From an uncultured Caulobacter sp. (GTDB taxonomy: Bacteria > Pseudomonadota > Alphaproteobacteria > Caulobacterales > Caulobacteraceae): a stretch of 57,844 nt of DNA. Of the stretch, positions 1-7,614 are shown piece by piece. The stretch's first letter is position 1. Each line of letters begins with the position of its first letter. The DNA lies in contig NZ_CALCDX010000113.1 of assembly GCF_937900395.1 (NCBI RefSeq), forward strand, positions 1 through 57,844, in the 5' to 3' direction. The notes below the pieces were generated by a model that searched no databases, was not told the DNA's origin, and saw only the letters and a list, made by a program, of their open reading frames with translations. A program made the position numbers and the translations under genes.

Positions 1-104
1 GCCTGACCGGCGAGAAATCCCGGCCCGACCTGGTCCAAGGTTGGGGGCAAGGTCAGGGTCACGAAGGCACAACAACCCTCTGGGCGAAGTCCGAGGGGCG
101 CCTA

Positions 105-713
105 ATGATCAAGAACGTCTGTGACCATCTTGCCGAACATCTACCCGACAGCAGCTATTGGTCCGCGAACGATGTCGTGCAGGAGCTAATGGAGCACCGG
201 CTCAAAGGCCAACTTATAAGGCCGCTCGTCGCGGGCCTGAATAAGTATCGCCAAAGCGTGGCATGCGCATTCATTTATAGCGCCAAGTTGATGCCGAGCG
301 ACCGGCCCCTACTGGACGTTTTCGACTTGACGGAAGAGGATATTCGTCGCGCACGCGAGGAAGATGCGATTGCCCAATTCGTGATGAGAGGTGCAATCCG
401 TGATCCCGACTATGGCGGTGAATACGACATCTATCTCTATAGCGAGACCCAAGCTAAGCGCTTGCAAAATCATCTCGCCACGATTGGCTTTATGGATGTC
501 GAGATTATCGCAAGGCCCGAAGCGGGGATCATGGACGTCGATTTTGCGAAGCGTCCACGAGATGCCGACGAGGCCGAAGAAGATTTCGACAAGAAGATTG
601 CCGCTCGCCGCGAAAAGGAACGGAAACGTTCTGCCGACCGCCGGGCACATAAGGCGCAAAATGAAGGCCGAATACCCGGCAAACGCGGGCGACCGAAAGG
701 TCAATTAAGTTGA
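105..713 (+). CDS. Hypothetical island protein with AT-hook-like basic tail
   Basis: I do not recognise the family. The 202-aa product has an ordinary mixed N-terminal part and, from about residue 150, a charged Lys/Arg/Glu helix ending in GKRGRPKGQLS. The RGRP core resembles an AT-hook, which suggests DNA binding; this is inference. The ATG at 105 has a good GAGGGG ribosome site 6 bases upstream. However the same frame is open to the left edge of the window and reads as plausible protein (LTGEKSRPDLVQGWG...), so the gene may begin outside the window and be 5' truncated here. The next gene is on the same strand about 430 bases downstream. Confidence 0.6.
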   Translation: MIKNVCDHLAEHLPDSSYWSANDVVQELMEHRLKGQLIRPLVAGLNKYRQSVACAFIYSAKLMPSDRPLLDVFDLTEEDIRRAREEDAIAQFVMRGAIRDPDYGGEYDIYLYSETQAKRLQNHLATIGFMDVEIIARPEAGIMDVDFAKRPRDADEAEEDFDKKIAARREKERKRSADRRAHKAQNEGRIPGKRGRPKGQLS

Positions 714-736
714 CATTTTGATCCATCTGATATAGT
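710..736 (+). promoter_or_regulatory. Sigma-70-like promoter candidate
   Basis: TTGACA at 710-715 overlaps the stop codon region of the preceding gene. TATAGT follows at 731-736 after a 15-base spacer, shorter than the ideal 17. It would drive transcription toward the gene at 1147. Assigned from sequence match only. Confidence 0.4.
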
Positions 737-1146
737 CACGGCCGCCCACCAACTGACAGGGCGGCTCGGCATTTCAGACCTTCACCGACTAACCATCAGG
801 TGCTTCAACACCCCACGCGGCGAGATCGACGCCGAGGAGTTGGAGCGTTTTCTCGACGAGCGATTGGGCCGTCACAACTGGCTCATGACGTCGGAATGGC
901 TGTTTGCCGATCCGCCGGTCGAGGCTCGACCGGGCTTGCGCTCGGTGCCCGTGGCTTGCCCGCCGATGGCCGCCAGAAAGCTTCGCGATTGGGAAGACTG
1001 CCATAGTGGCGCCCCTCGCCTTCTCGGTGAGTGCATCGCCACTCCACGAGAGGCTCGGCTTTGGCGATGGGTGGCTTTTCAGGTCTGGCCGCGCCCGAAC
1101 GGACTTGGCCTCTTCCCGTGGGAGGCCCGCGTTGCCGTCTGAGGCG
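714..1146 (+). other. 433-bp stretch with an ATG-less open frame
   Basis: No convincing start codon is present, but one frame is open from 714 to 1142 and reads with reasonable composition (for example RGEIDAEELERFLDERLG). It has only CTG at 753 or TTG at 840 as possible starts, without a clear ribosome site. It may be a leaderless gene, a decayed 5' part of the following gene (which is in another frame), or chance. Apart from the promoter candidate at its left end I see nothing else. Confidence 0.3.
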
Positions 1147-2121
1147 ATGAACCGCACCTTCGGCTGGGCGACGCCACTGCTTTCACAGCTTGATGAGATC
1201 GCGCCCGGCGTCCTGCGTAATCTGCTTTGCGCTGGCGCCGAACGTCGGCAGGTGACGTTCATGGCGCTTGCCATGATGCAAGCCCACGCCGACGCCATGC
1301 AGATGGCGCCCCTCGCTGGGGCGCTGGTTTCTGGATCGACAAAGGACGTCCTGTGCCTTGGATTCGATCCCATTCCGATGGGCTTGCTCGCCGTGCTCCG
1401 GCGTATGGGTGCGGAGCCACTCTCGTCGCCGCAGCAATACGTCGAGCTTGCCGCGCTGTTCGGGCAAGGCGCCCATCCTGCGGTTTCCGCCCTGCAAGGC
1501 GTCGATCAGATCAGCGAGCCATTGATCAATGCCGTCCACATGCTGGAACCGCAGTGGGCATCAGCACCCTTGCTGCGTCGGCTCAACGGCCCGCAAGCCG
1601 CGAGAGACGCCAACGCGGCGCTCCATTTTGTCCAGCGCGTTTGTTCTCGGGCAACAACCAACGTCCTGCTGGAGGCCGTCGCGCAATTGCCAGCGGACAA
1701 ACCGCTCTCGGTCGTGCTGGAGCGCTTCATGCGTCGCGCGGATCGGTTTCCGCCCCATCCGCTGAGCGCTGACGAGGACATCCGGCCTCTGTCGAGCGCC
1801 CGCAACTTCATTGAAACCGGCGTCCGGTATCGCAACTGCCTTGCGACCAAACTCGCCGAGGTGCTGGCAGGGATGGCGGCCTACGCGGAATTTCGTGGCG
1901 TGTGCATTCTGGAGCTACGTCCCCTCAGCAGCGGTCAATGGCTGCTCTCTGATCTCCACGCCCCGCGAAACGATTTCCTCAACCATGTGATCAAGCAGGC
2001 TGCGGAAGAGCAGTGCGAAGCGAAGGGCATCGTGACCATGGCCCGGCCCGAACCGGATAGAGGGTGGCGGGCGTACCGGCGGCTCGCCCGTCAGTCGGAA
2101 CTCTTCTTCGAAGCCGCGTAG
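1147..2121 (+). CDS. Hypothetical protein, weakly PcfJ-like C-terminal part
   Basis: The 324-aa product is not a family I can name with certainty. The C-terminal third contains FIETGVRYRNCLATKL followed by an AYAEF/GVCILEL segment. This resembles the conserved 'HC/NCL then Tyr' core of PcfJ-like proteins carried by mobile elements, but the match is by eye and weak. I chose ATG 1147 because the 81 codons upstream in the same frame are Arg/Pro-rich and look non-coding; the frame stays open to 904. GAGG lies just upstream of the ATG. The gene ends two bases before the end of the convergent Mrr gene, so the two converge tail to tail. Confidence 0.55.
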   Translation: MNRTFGWATPLLSQLDEIAPGVLRNLLCAGAERRQVTFMALAMMQAHADAMQMAPLAGALVSGSTKDVLCLGFDPIPMGLLAVLRRMGAEPLSSPQQYVELAALFGQGAHPAVSALQGVDQISEPLINAVHMLEPQWASAPLLRRLNGPQAARDANAALHFVQRVCSRATTNVLLEAVAQLPADKPLSVVLERFMRRADRFPPHPLSADEDIRPLSSARNFIETGVRYRNCLATKLAEVLAGMAAYAEFRGVCILELRPLSSGQWLLSDLHAPRNDFLNHVIKQAAEEQCEAKGIVTMARPEPDRGWRAYRRLARQSELFFEAA

Positions 2122-2122
2122 C

Positions 2123-3058
2123 CTATCCTGCCTGCGTACCGGCCAGACCCGAGAAGTAGTCCTCATCCACGCTGCTGATCACATAGGTCGAGCGGGCGCG
2201 AACGCCGACGCCGTGCTGGATCATCAGCTTGGCCAAGGTGGCGCCATTGATCAGCACGATCCGGTGTTGCACGCGGATCAGATACTCCCGAGCCTCGCGG
2301 GAGAAGTCAGACGTGGTGACGAACACGCCCTTGTTGGCGCCCTCGCCCGTCAGCGAACCGACGAACCGCTGGATGTCCGGACGACTGACCTTGTTCTCTG
2401 GCGCGTAGCGTTTGGCTTGGATGTAGACGGCATCGAGGCCCAGAGCGTCTTCGTTGATGATGCCGTCGATGCCGTTGTCGCCGGTCGCCTTGGTCATGAG
2501 GCCGTTGGCGAGATCGCCGCCGCCGTAGCCCATGGCCGCGAGCAGATCGAGGATCAACCTCTCGAACTGCTGGGGAGAGACATCCTGTAGAAGCGCCAGC
2601 AGTTCATCGCGCAGAGCGGCGCTCAGCATGGCGTGGGCCGAGGCGATGGCTTCTTCCGGCGTCTGGCTGTCGTCGATAACGAGTGACGGAGAGCCCGTGA
2701 CCTCGCCGCCGACGCTCTCCGCCTTTCGCCACGCTCGGAAGTCCTCGAACACGTCCAAGGCCTTGTTGTCGATGCGCTCTGGATTGGTGGCGAGGAGTTG
2801 GAGCCCGCGATCCGTGACGACGTGCAGGTTGCGCTTGGGCGAGTGAAGCAGCCCAGCCTTGGAGAGATAGGTTCGAGCCCAATGGGCGCGGCTCTGGAGC
2901 ACGGTGATCCGGCCGCTTGGAATGAGTTCTCGCGCCTCCTCGTCGGAGATGCCGAACTGCTCCTTCAGCCGAGGCACGCATTCGCTGATGTTCTTCGCGC
3001 CCTCCGCGAACAGGCGGAGCACGGGCAGCATCAGGGTCTCGTAGTCAGGAACCGGCAT
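2123..3058 (-). CDS. mrr: Mrr-type restriction endonuclease
   Basis: The 311-aa protein has the Mrr two-domain plan. An N-terminal winged-helix region (about residues 1-100: PRLKEQFGISDEEARELIPSG...RTYLSKAGLL) is followed by a C-terminal Mrr_cat nuclease domain (about 165-290). That domain carries QFERLILDLLAAMGY, the acidic loop GDNGIDGIINEDALGLDAVYIQAKRY (the D...QxK active site) and VFVTTSDFSREAREY. Mrr enzymes cleave modified DNA. The start ATG at 3058 has a strong GGAGGGG site. It is the last gene of the SNF2-Mod-Res-Mrr operon, 15 bases after Res, which suggests it acts with that system rather than alone. Confidence 0.9.
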   Translation of the reverse strand: MPVPDYETLMLPVLRLFAEGAKNISECVPRLKEQFGISDEEARELIPSGRITVLQSRAHWARTYLSKAGLLHSPKRNLHVVTDRGLQLLATNPERIDNKALDVFEDFRAWRKAESVGGEVTGSPSLVIDDSQTPEEAIASAHAMLSAALRDELLALLQDVSPQQFERLILDLLAAMGYGGGDLANGLMTKATGDNGIDGIINEDALGLDAVYIQAKRYAPENKVSRPDIQRFVGSLTGEGANKGVFVTTSDFSREAREYLIRVQHRIVLINGATLAKLMIQHGVGVRARSTYVISSVDEDYFSGLAGTQAG

Positions 3059-3073
3059 CGCCCCTCCACTGCC

Positions 3074-5887
3074 TCAAGCCTCGTCCTTCAACTCGTATCG
3101 CCCGCGCAGGTCCACGTCGGGCGACCGTGTGAACTGCGCGAGCAGCCCGTTCAACGTCGCGCTCGGCTGCACCGCGTCATCGGGCACCAGTGCGTAGCGC
3201 CACGGCTTGTCGTCGTGCTTCTTGGCGTGGTGCTCCGTGGCGATGAAGCACCAGAGCGACGCCGCGTCCGCCTTCCGACGGACATCTACGTCGCCCATGT
3301 CCGAGCGCCGCTTTGTCTCGACGATCAACCGCTCGGTTTCGGTCTCGACCACGAAGTCGGGTTGGTAGGCGCCACCCTCGCTGTCGAAGATTTTGAACTG
3401 GTTGGGGCCGGGCTTCATCCAGAGTTGGACGGTCGGATCGCGTTCCAGCAGTTCGGCCATCTTCCGTTCGGTGTCGGAGTCGAACTTGGCCTGCGCGTAG
3501 CAGGCGCGAGGCCCAAACCCAGTGAAGATGAAGCGCCTGATCTCGTTCAGGCGCTCGGGCGGCTTGCGGAAATCACGCACCGCGTCCTTGCCCGAGCCGT
3601 CGAAGGCCTGCGGCTTGAGTTCGCTGAAGGCGGCGTTAAGCGTCACGCGGTAGGTCGTGGTGGTCCGCCACATGTTCTGACGCATCTGCGCGAACATCGC
3701 CTTGGCCATGTCGCGGCTCCAGCCCTGAAGCGTGGCGCGGACTTCCTCGTCGTCCTTCAGGTACGAGCGCAGATGGGCGACGACCTGCCCCGCAAGGTCG
3801 TAGAGGAGCCCGGCGTGGGCGTCGTAGTCGATCTCGTCGAAGTCGATCAGCTTGGCGACGAGGTAATCTTCGAGCCGGGCGGGCACGTCGCCGCCCTCGT
3901 CGCCGCTGATCACGGTTTGCTTCTCGGTGCGGAGCACCTGCACCAGTAGCTCGCGCGACAGGGGCTGATAGTTCCAGCTACCGAGGTCGAGCTTGAAGGG
4001 CTGGAAGCCGAACGAGACATGATCCTGCGGCGTCACCGTCAGACTCGGGATCGCGATGGTCTTGGCGACGAAGGCCGCGCAGAACTCCTTGACCACGGCT
4101 TCGGCGCGCTCGGGCGTCAGGGACGGGAAGAGCCCCTCCTTGCTTCGCTGGATGGCCATGGCGTCGGCGACGATGCGCTTGACGACCTTCTCATCATTCA
4201 AGTCTCGGATGGTGGTGACCTGCGTCTTGATCGACGGCAGGACATCGGTCAGCACCGTCTTGGCCAGCGCCACTTCCTCTTCCTTCTGGAAGGTGAAGAC
4301 CGGCCCCGGCGGTGCGGCCACTTCGCCGTGATCGGCGTCAGGCGCGGCCTCGTAGGTGATGTCAGTCTCGGGCGCCGCGAGCACGCGGTTTAGCATCTGC
4401 TCGATGACCGACGGCGCCTCGACCATCACCGGCGTCGTGGAGGCGACATCGCCGCCGTCGCCGATGGTGACGGACTTGAGCTTGTGGATCACGCCGTCAG
4501 CGGTTTTGGCCCGCTCGATCAGGTCGTTGAAGCGGTCGTGGGCGATGACCGTCAGGGTGTCCACGGCCTCGACGCCGGTGCGCTTTCCGTAGGGCAGTCG
4601 CAGGCCCCGGCCCAGCGTCTGCTCGGTCAGAATGTCCGACGCCGACGCTCGCAACGGAACGATGGTGAAGAGGTTGGAGACGTCCCAGCCTTCCTTCAGC
4701 TTGTTGACGTGGATCACGATGTCCGTGTCCCCGCCTTTCTCGATGTTGAGTAGGCGCTGGGCGTTCTCGTCGCTCTCCTCGCCGGTCAGCTTGGAGTGGA
4801 TTTCCGCGACCCGGCCCTTGTAGCGGCCTTCGAAGAAGGTATCGGATTCGACGAACTCGCGGACGCGGCGAGCATGGTCGGTGTCCTGAGTCACCACCAG
4901 CATAAAGGGGTGAACTGTCCGCACCTCGTTCTGCTTGGCGTAGGTCGCAAGCTGGACCTTAACGTGCTCGTGGTAGTGGATGCCGTCTTCGAGCTTGATC
5001 CGCTCCAGCGTGTCCTCATCGACAGACTTCGGATCGAAATTGGCGCGCGTGCCGACGGCGGGCTCTTTGACGTAGCCGTCCTCCATCGCGGCCGGAAGGT
5101 CGTAGCGATAAACGACGTTCTTGAACGCTGCCGATTTGGCGCCGACGCTCTTGGGCGTCGCCGTCACCTCCAGACCGAGGATCGGCTTCAATTCGGCGAT
5201 AGCCTTGGCGCCAGCGGAGCCGCGATAGCGGTGGGCCTCGTCCATCAGCAGCACCAGATCGTCGAGGCCCGCCAGATAGCTGAAGTAGCTCTCGCCGATA
5301 TACTCCTGAAGGCGTTTGATGCGAGCAGCCTTCCCGCCGCGTACCTCCGAATTGATCTTCGAGATGTTGAAGATGTTGATGATCGCTGCTTCCTGACCGA
5401 GCAAGTCGGCCCCGCGCACGCCGCGCCCTTCCTCATAGTTTTCAGCGTTGACGATCAGAGGCGGCTGGTGAGCGAAGGCCTCCACGCCCTTGAAGACATA
5501 CTTGGGACTGGACGGTTGGAAGTCGGCCAGAAGCTTCTCGTAGATCGTCAAGTTCGGGGCCAGAACGAAGAAGTTCCGGCTCTTGCCGGTCATGTACATG
5601 TAGCTGACGAAGGCTCCCATGAGCCTCGTCTTGCCGACCCCCGTCGCGAGGGCAAAGCAGACGCTCGGGAAGTCGCGCTCGAAATCCTCGAAGTCCGCGT
5701 CGTCCAGCTTCCCGTAGGCAGAGCGTACGGCCTCGCGCGCGGCCTCAACAGCGGTGTCCTTCGATGGCGCGATCAGGTCCACGATGTCGGCGAGGCGTCG
5801 AAGGGACTCGGACTGCGGCTTTCGCAGCGAGAGCCGCTGATTGATCTGGGTCTCTGCGCGCTTGGGATCGACGGCCAAGACGCTCAC
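3074..5887 (-). CDS. res: Type III-like restriction subunit Res (SF2 helicase-nuclease)
   Basis: The 937-aa protein is a DEAD/DEAH translocase. Walker A ATGVGKT is at residues 81-87, the DEAH box (LLMDEAHRY) at 216-219, motif VI-like TLGRGLRLPYG near 425, and a C-terminal PD-(D/E)xK-like nuclease signature (QPDFVVET...LIVETKRR) near 850. Size and layout fit Res of type III restriction enzymes, which needs Mod for recognition. The start is GTG at 5887, inside the stop of mod (GTGA, 4-base overlap), indicating translational coupling. A shared minus-strand transcript with SNF2, mod and mrr is inferred from overlaps and spacing. Confidence 0.92.
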   Translation of the reverse strand: MSVLAVDPKRAETQINQRLSLRKPQSESLRRLADIVDLIAPSKDTAVEAAREAVRSAYGKLDDADFEDFERDFPSVCFALATGVGKTRLMGAFVSYMYMTGKSRNFFVLAPNLTIYEKLLADFQPSSPKYVFKGVEAFAHQPPLIVNAENYEEGRGVRGADLLGQEAAIINIFNISKINSEVRGGKAARIKRLQEYIGESYFSYLAGLDDLVLLMDEAHRYRGSAGAKAIAELKPILGLEVTATPKSVGAKSAAFKNVVYRYDLPAAMEDGYVKEPAVGTRANFDPKSVDEDTLERIKLEDGIHYHEHVKVQLATYAKQNEVRTVHPFMLVVTQDTDHARRVREFVESDTFFEGRYKGRVAEIHSKLTGEESDENAQRLLNIEKGGDTDIVIHVNKLKEGWDVSNLFTIVPLRASASDILTEQTLGRGLRLPYGKRTGVEAVDTLTVIAHDRFNDLIERAKTADGVIHKLKSVTIGDGGDVASTTPVMVEAPSVIEQMLNRVLAAPETDITYEAAPDADHGEVAAPPGPVFTFQKEEEVALAKTVLTDVLPSIKTQVTTIRDLNDEKVVKRIVADAMAIQRSKEGLFPSLTPERAEAVVKEFCAAFVAKTIAIPSLTVTPQDHVSFGFQPFKLDLGSWNYQPLSRELLVQVLRTEKQTVISGDEGGDVPARLEDYLVAKLIDFDEIDYDAHAGLLYDLAGQVVAHLRSYLKDDEEVRATLQGWSRDMAKAMFAQMRQNMWRTTTTYRVTLNAAFSELKPQAFDGSGKDAVRDFRKPPERLNEIRRFIFTGFGPRACYAQAKFDSDTERKMAELLERDPTVQLWMKPGPNQFKIFDSEGGAYQPDFVVETETERLIVETKRRSDMGDVDVRRKADAASLWCFIATEHHAKKHDDKPWRYALVPDDAVQPSATLNGLLAQFTRSPDVDLRGRYELKDEA

Positions 5888-7614
5888 GCCTCGGCCTCCT
5901 CGTCCCCGCCGAACAGGCCGGGTTGGTTCGGACTAGCCACTGATCTACGAGGCCGCGCGCCTCCTTCTTCTTGTTCTTCTTCCGGTTCGTCCTCGACGAA
6001 CGGCAAGGCCTCGATCTTCAGCGAGTAGTCATCCTTGCCCCATTCGCAGCGGTCGAGAATGGCGCCCGGAATCTTCCGGATGGTCAGATTGCCGAAGGCG
6101 TCGGCATTGCCGCCTTGGAAGGCTTTGCAGCAGATCAGCAGCGAGCGGTCTGGTCCCACATCTTCCGAAATGGCGGCAAGCTGCTCATGCGTCAGACTGT
6201 TGGTGGTGACATAGATGAAATCAGCCTCGGACGAATGGCCGTGCATCCAATAGTACTCGGGCGACGGCGCGTAGTTGAAGCCGAAGTGCTTGCACATCGC
6301 CTCCGCCAGCATCTCCGCGTTGTAAGACTTGGAGATTACCCAGTTTCCGAATTGATCCTTTTCCAGCAGCGAGGGTGCCAACTTGAAGTAACGGAAGCCT
6401 CCGCCTCCTTTCCAGCCGACTGCTTCGGTGATCCCGCTCTGATCGTTCCCGTCGATGACCTTTCTCATGCGTGGGACAATTAGGTTTTCGCAGTGCTCTC
6501 CAAGTTCCACCATAATCCAGCGCCGCCCCATTTTATGGGCGACGGCACCAGTTGTTCCCGATCCAGCAAAGGAGTCCAAAACAATGTCGCCGGGCTTGGT
6601 GGCGATTGTTATAATTCTCGCAAGCAACTGCTCGGGCTTCGGCGTTTCAAACGCAGCCTTCTCGCCGAATAGAGCCTCCATCTGCGCTGAGGCATGTTGA
6701 TTGAGCCCCACGTCCGTCCAGATGGAGGGCGCCGACATCCCTTGCTTCGCTTCTGTTTTGAAGAGCTTCCGCATTGGAGTGGTAGCGGTGCCCTTGGCGC
6801 CCCAGAACAAGCGGCGCTCATCCTGCAAGCGCTGCATTTCCTCCTTGCTGTGCCGCCAGCAAGTCCCTTGGCGCGGCCATACTTCCTGTCCAGTGTAAGG
6901 GTTCTTTATCGGATAGAAGAGGCTTTGCACAAAGCGCCCCCCCTTCCCATTGGCGGTAGTATCAATCTTACGGAAAGCGCCTCTCTCATCTGGGCCATCG
7001 GGCTCCGCAAAGACCTGATACTGCGAGTCTGCCTTTTCTGTGCGCGGCATCAGATTGAAAGCCTCTTCGGCTTTCGTCTTTTTGCTTGTCGCTTGCTTCG
7101 TTCGACCCCAGACGAGGATATGGTCGTGCGTCGATCCAATCTTACGGTCGTTGGGCGGGCCGTCCCTCTTTTGCCAACTAATGTCAGAAATGAAGTTCTC
7201 GCGACCAAATATGCCGTCGCACATTACTTTGAAGTAGTGCGCTTCATTGTCATCCAGAGAAACCCAGAGGGAGCCGTCTTCAGATAGTAGGTTTCGGATA
7301 ATCTCTAGGCGATCCCGCATGAGGGACAACCATACAGAATGCTCCAACCCATCATCATATTGCTCGAAGGCGGAGCCGGTGTTGTATGGAGGGTCAATAA
7401 ATACGCACTTTATCTTTCCGGCATATGCAGACTCCAGCGCCTTAAGCCCGAGAAGATTGTCGCCACGTATAAGAACATTATCGAAGAAATCGCCCTCACG
7501 GCGGGCCGCAGAGTGGTGAGAAAGCCGCTCCTCCTCGATCAAGATGCGCGGCTCCAGCCGAGGCCGATGATCCTTCCCGATCCACGTCAGTTCGAGCTTG
7601 GTCTTGGCGGACAT
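5884..7614 (-). CDS. mod: Type III-like adenine DNA methyltransferase Mod
   Basis: The 576-aa protein is a beta-class amino-methyltransferase. Catalytic motif IV DPPYNTG is at residues 74-80, and the SAM-binding motif I DSFAGSGTTG comes later, at 347-356, after KPEQLLARII. The intervening region (about 140-320) is the target-recognition part. The C-terminal 200 residues are a Mod-specific extension. The start ATG shares one base with the stop of the SNF2 gene (TGATG). The stretch from about 6450 to 7480 is clearly richer in A+T than the surrounding genes, suggesting that the methylase and recognition core was exchanged. It modifies adenine in the site recognised with Res; the site cannot be read from sequence. 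Confidence 0.93.
   Translation of the reverse strand: MSAKTKLELTWIGKDHRPRLEPRILIEEERLSHHSAARREGDFFDNVLIRGDNLLGLKALESAYAGKIKCVFIDPPYNTGSAFEQYDDGLEHSVWLSLMRDRLEIIRNLLSEDGSLWVSLDDNEAHYFKVMCDGIFGRENFISDISWQKRDGPPNDRKIGSTHDHILVWGRTKQATSKKTKAEEAFNLMPRTEKADSQYQVFAEPDGPDERGAFRKIDTTANGKGGRFVQSLFYPIKNPYTGQEVWPRQGTCWRHSKEEMQRLQDERRLFWGAKGTATTPMRKLFKTEAKQGMSAPSIWTDVGLNQHASAQMEALFGEKAAFETPKPEQLLARIITIATKPGDIVLDSFAGSGTTGAVAHKMGRRWIMVELGEHCENLIVPRMRKVIDGNDQSGITEAVGWKGGGGFRYFKLAPSLLEKDQFGNWVISKSYNAEMLAEAMCKHFGFNYAPSPEYYWMHGHSSEADFIYVTTNSLTHEQLAAISEDVGPDRSLLICCKAFQGGNADAFGNLTIRKIPGAILDRCEWGKDDYSLKIEALPFVEDEPEEEQEEGGARPRRSVASPNQPGLFGGDEEAEA

Noticed and set aside
789..1373. Long minus-strand reading frame
   Set aside because: Arg/Ser-rich composition and full overlap with the better-supported plus-strand gene; treated as a shadow.
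2213..6028. Long plus-strand reading frames opposite mrr, res and mod
   Set aside because: Antisense shadows of high-GC genes; composition lacks family signatures while the minus-strand proteins have clear motifs.
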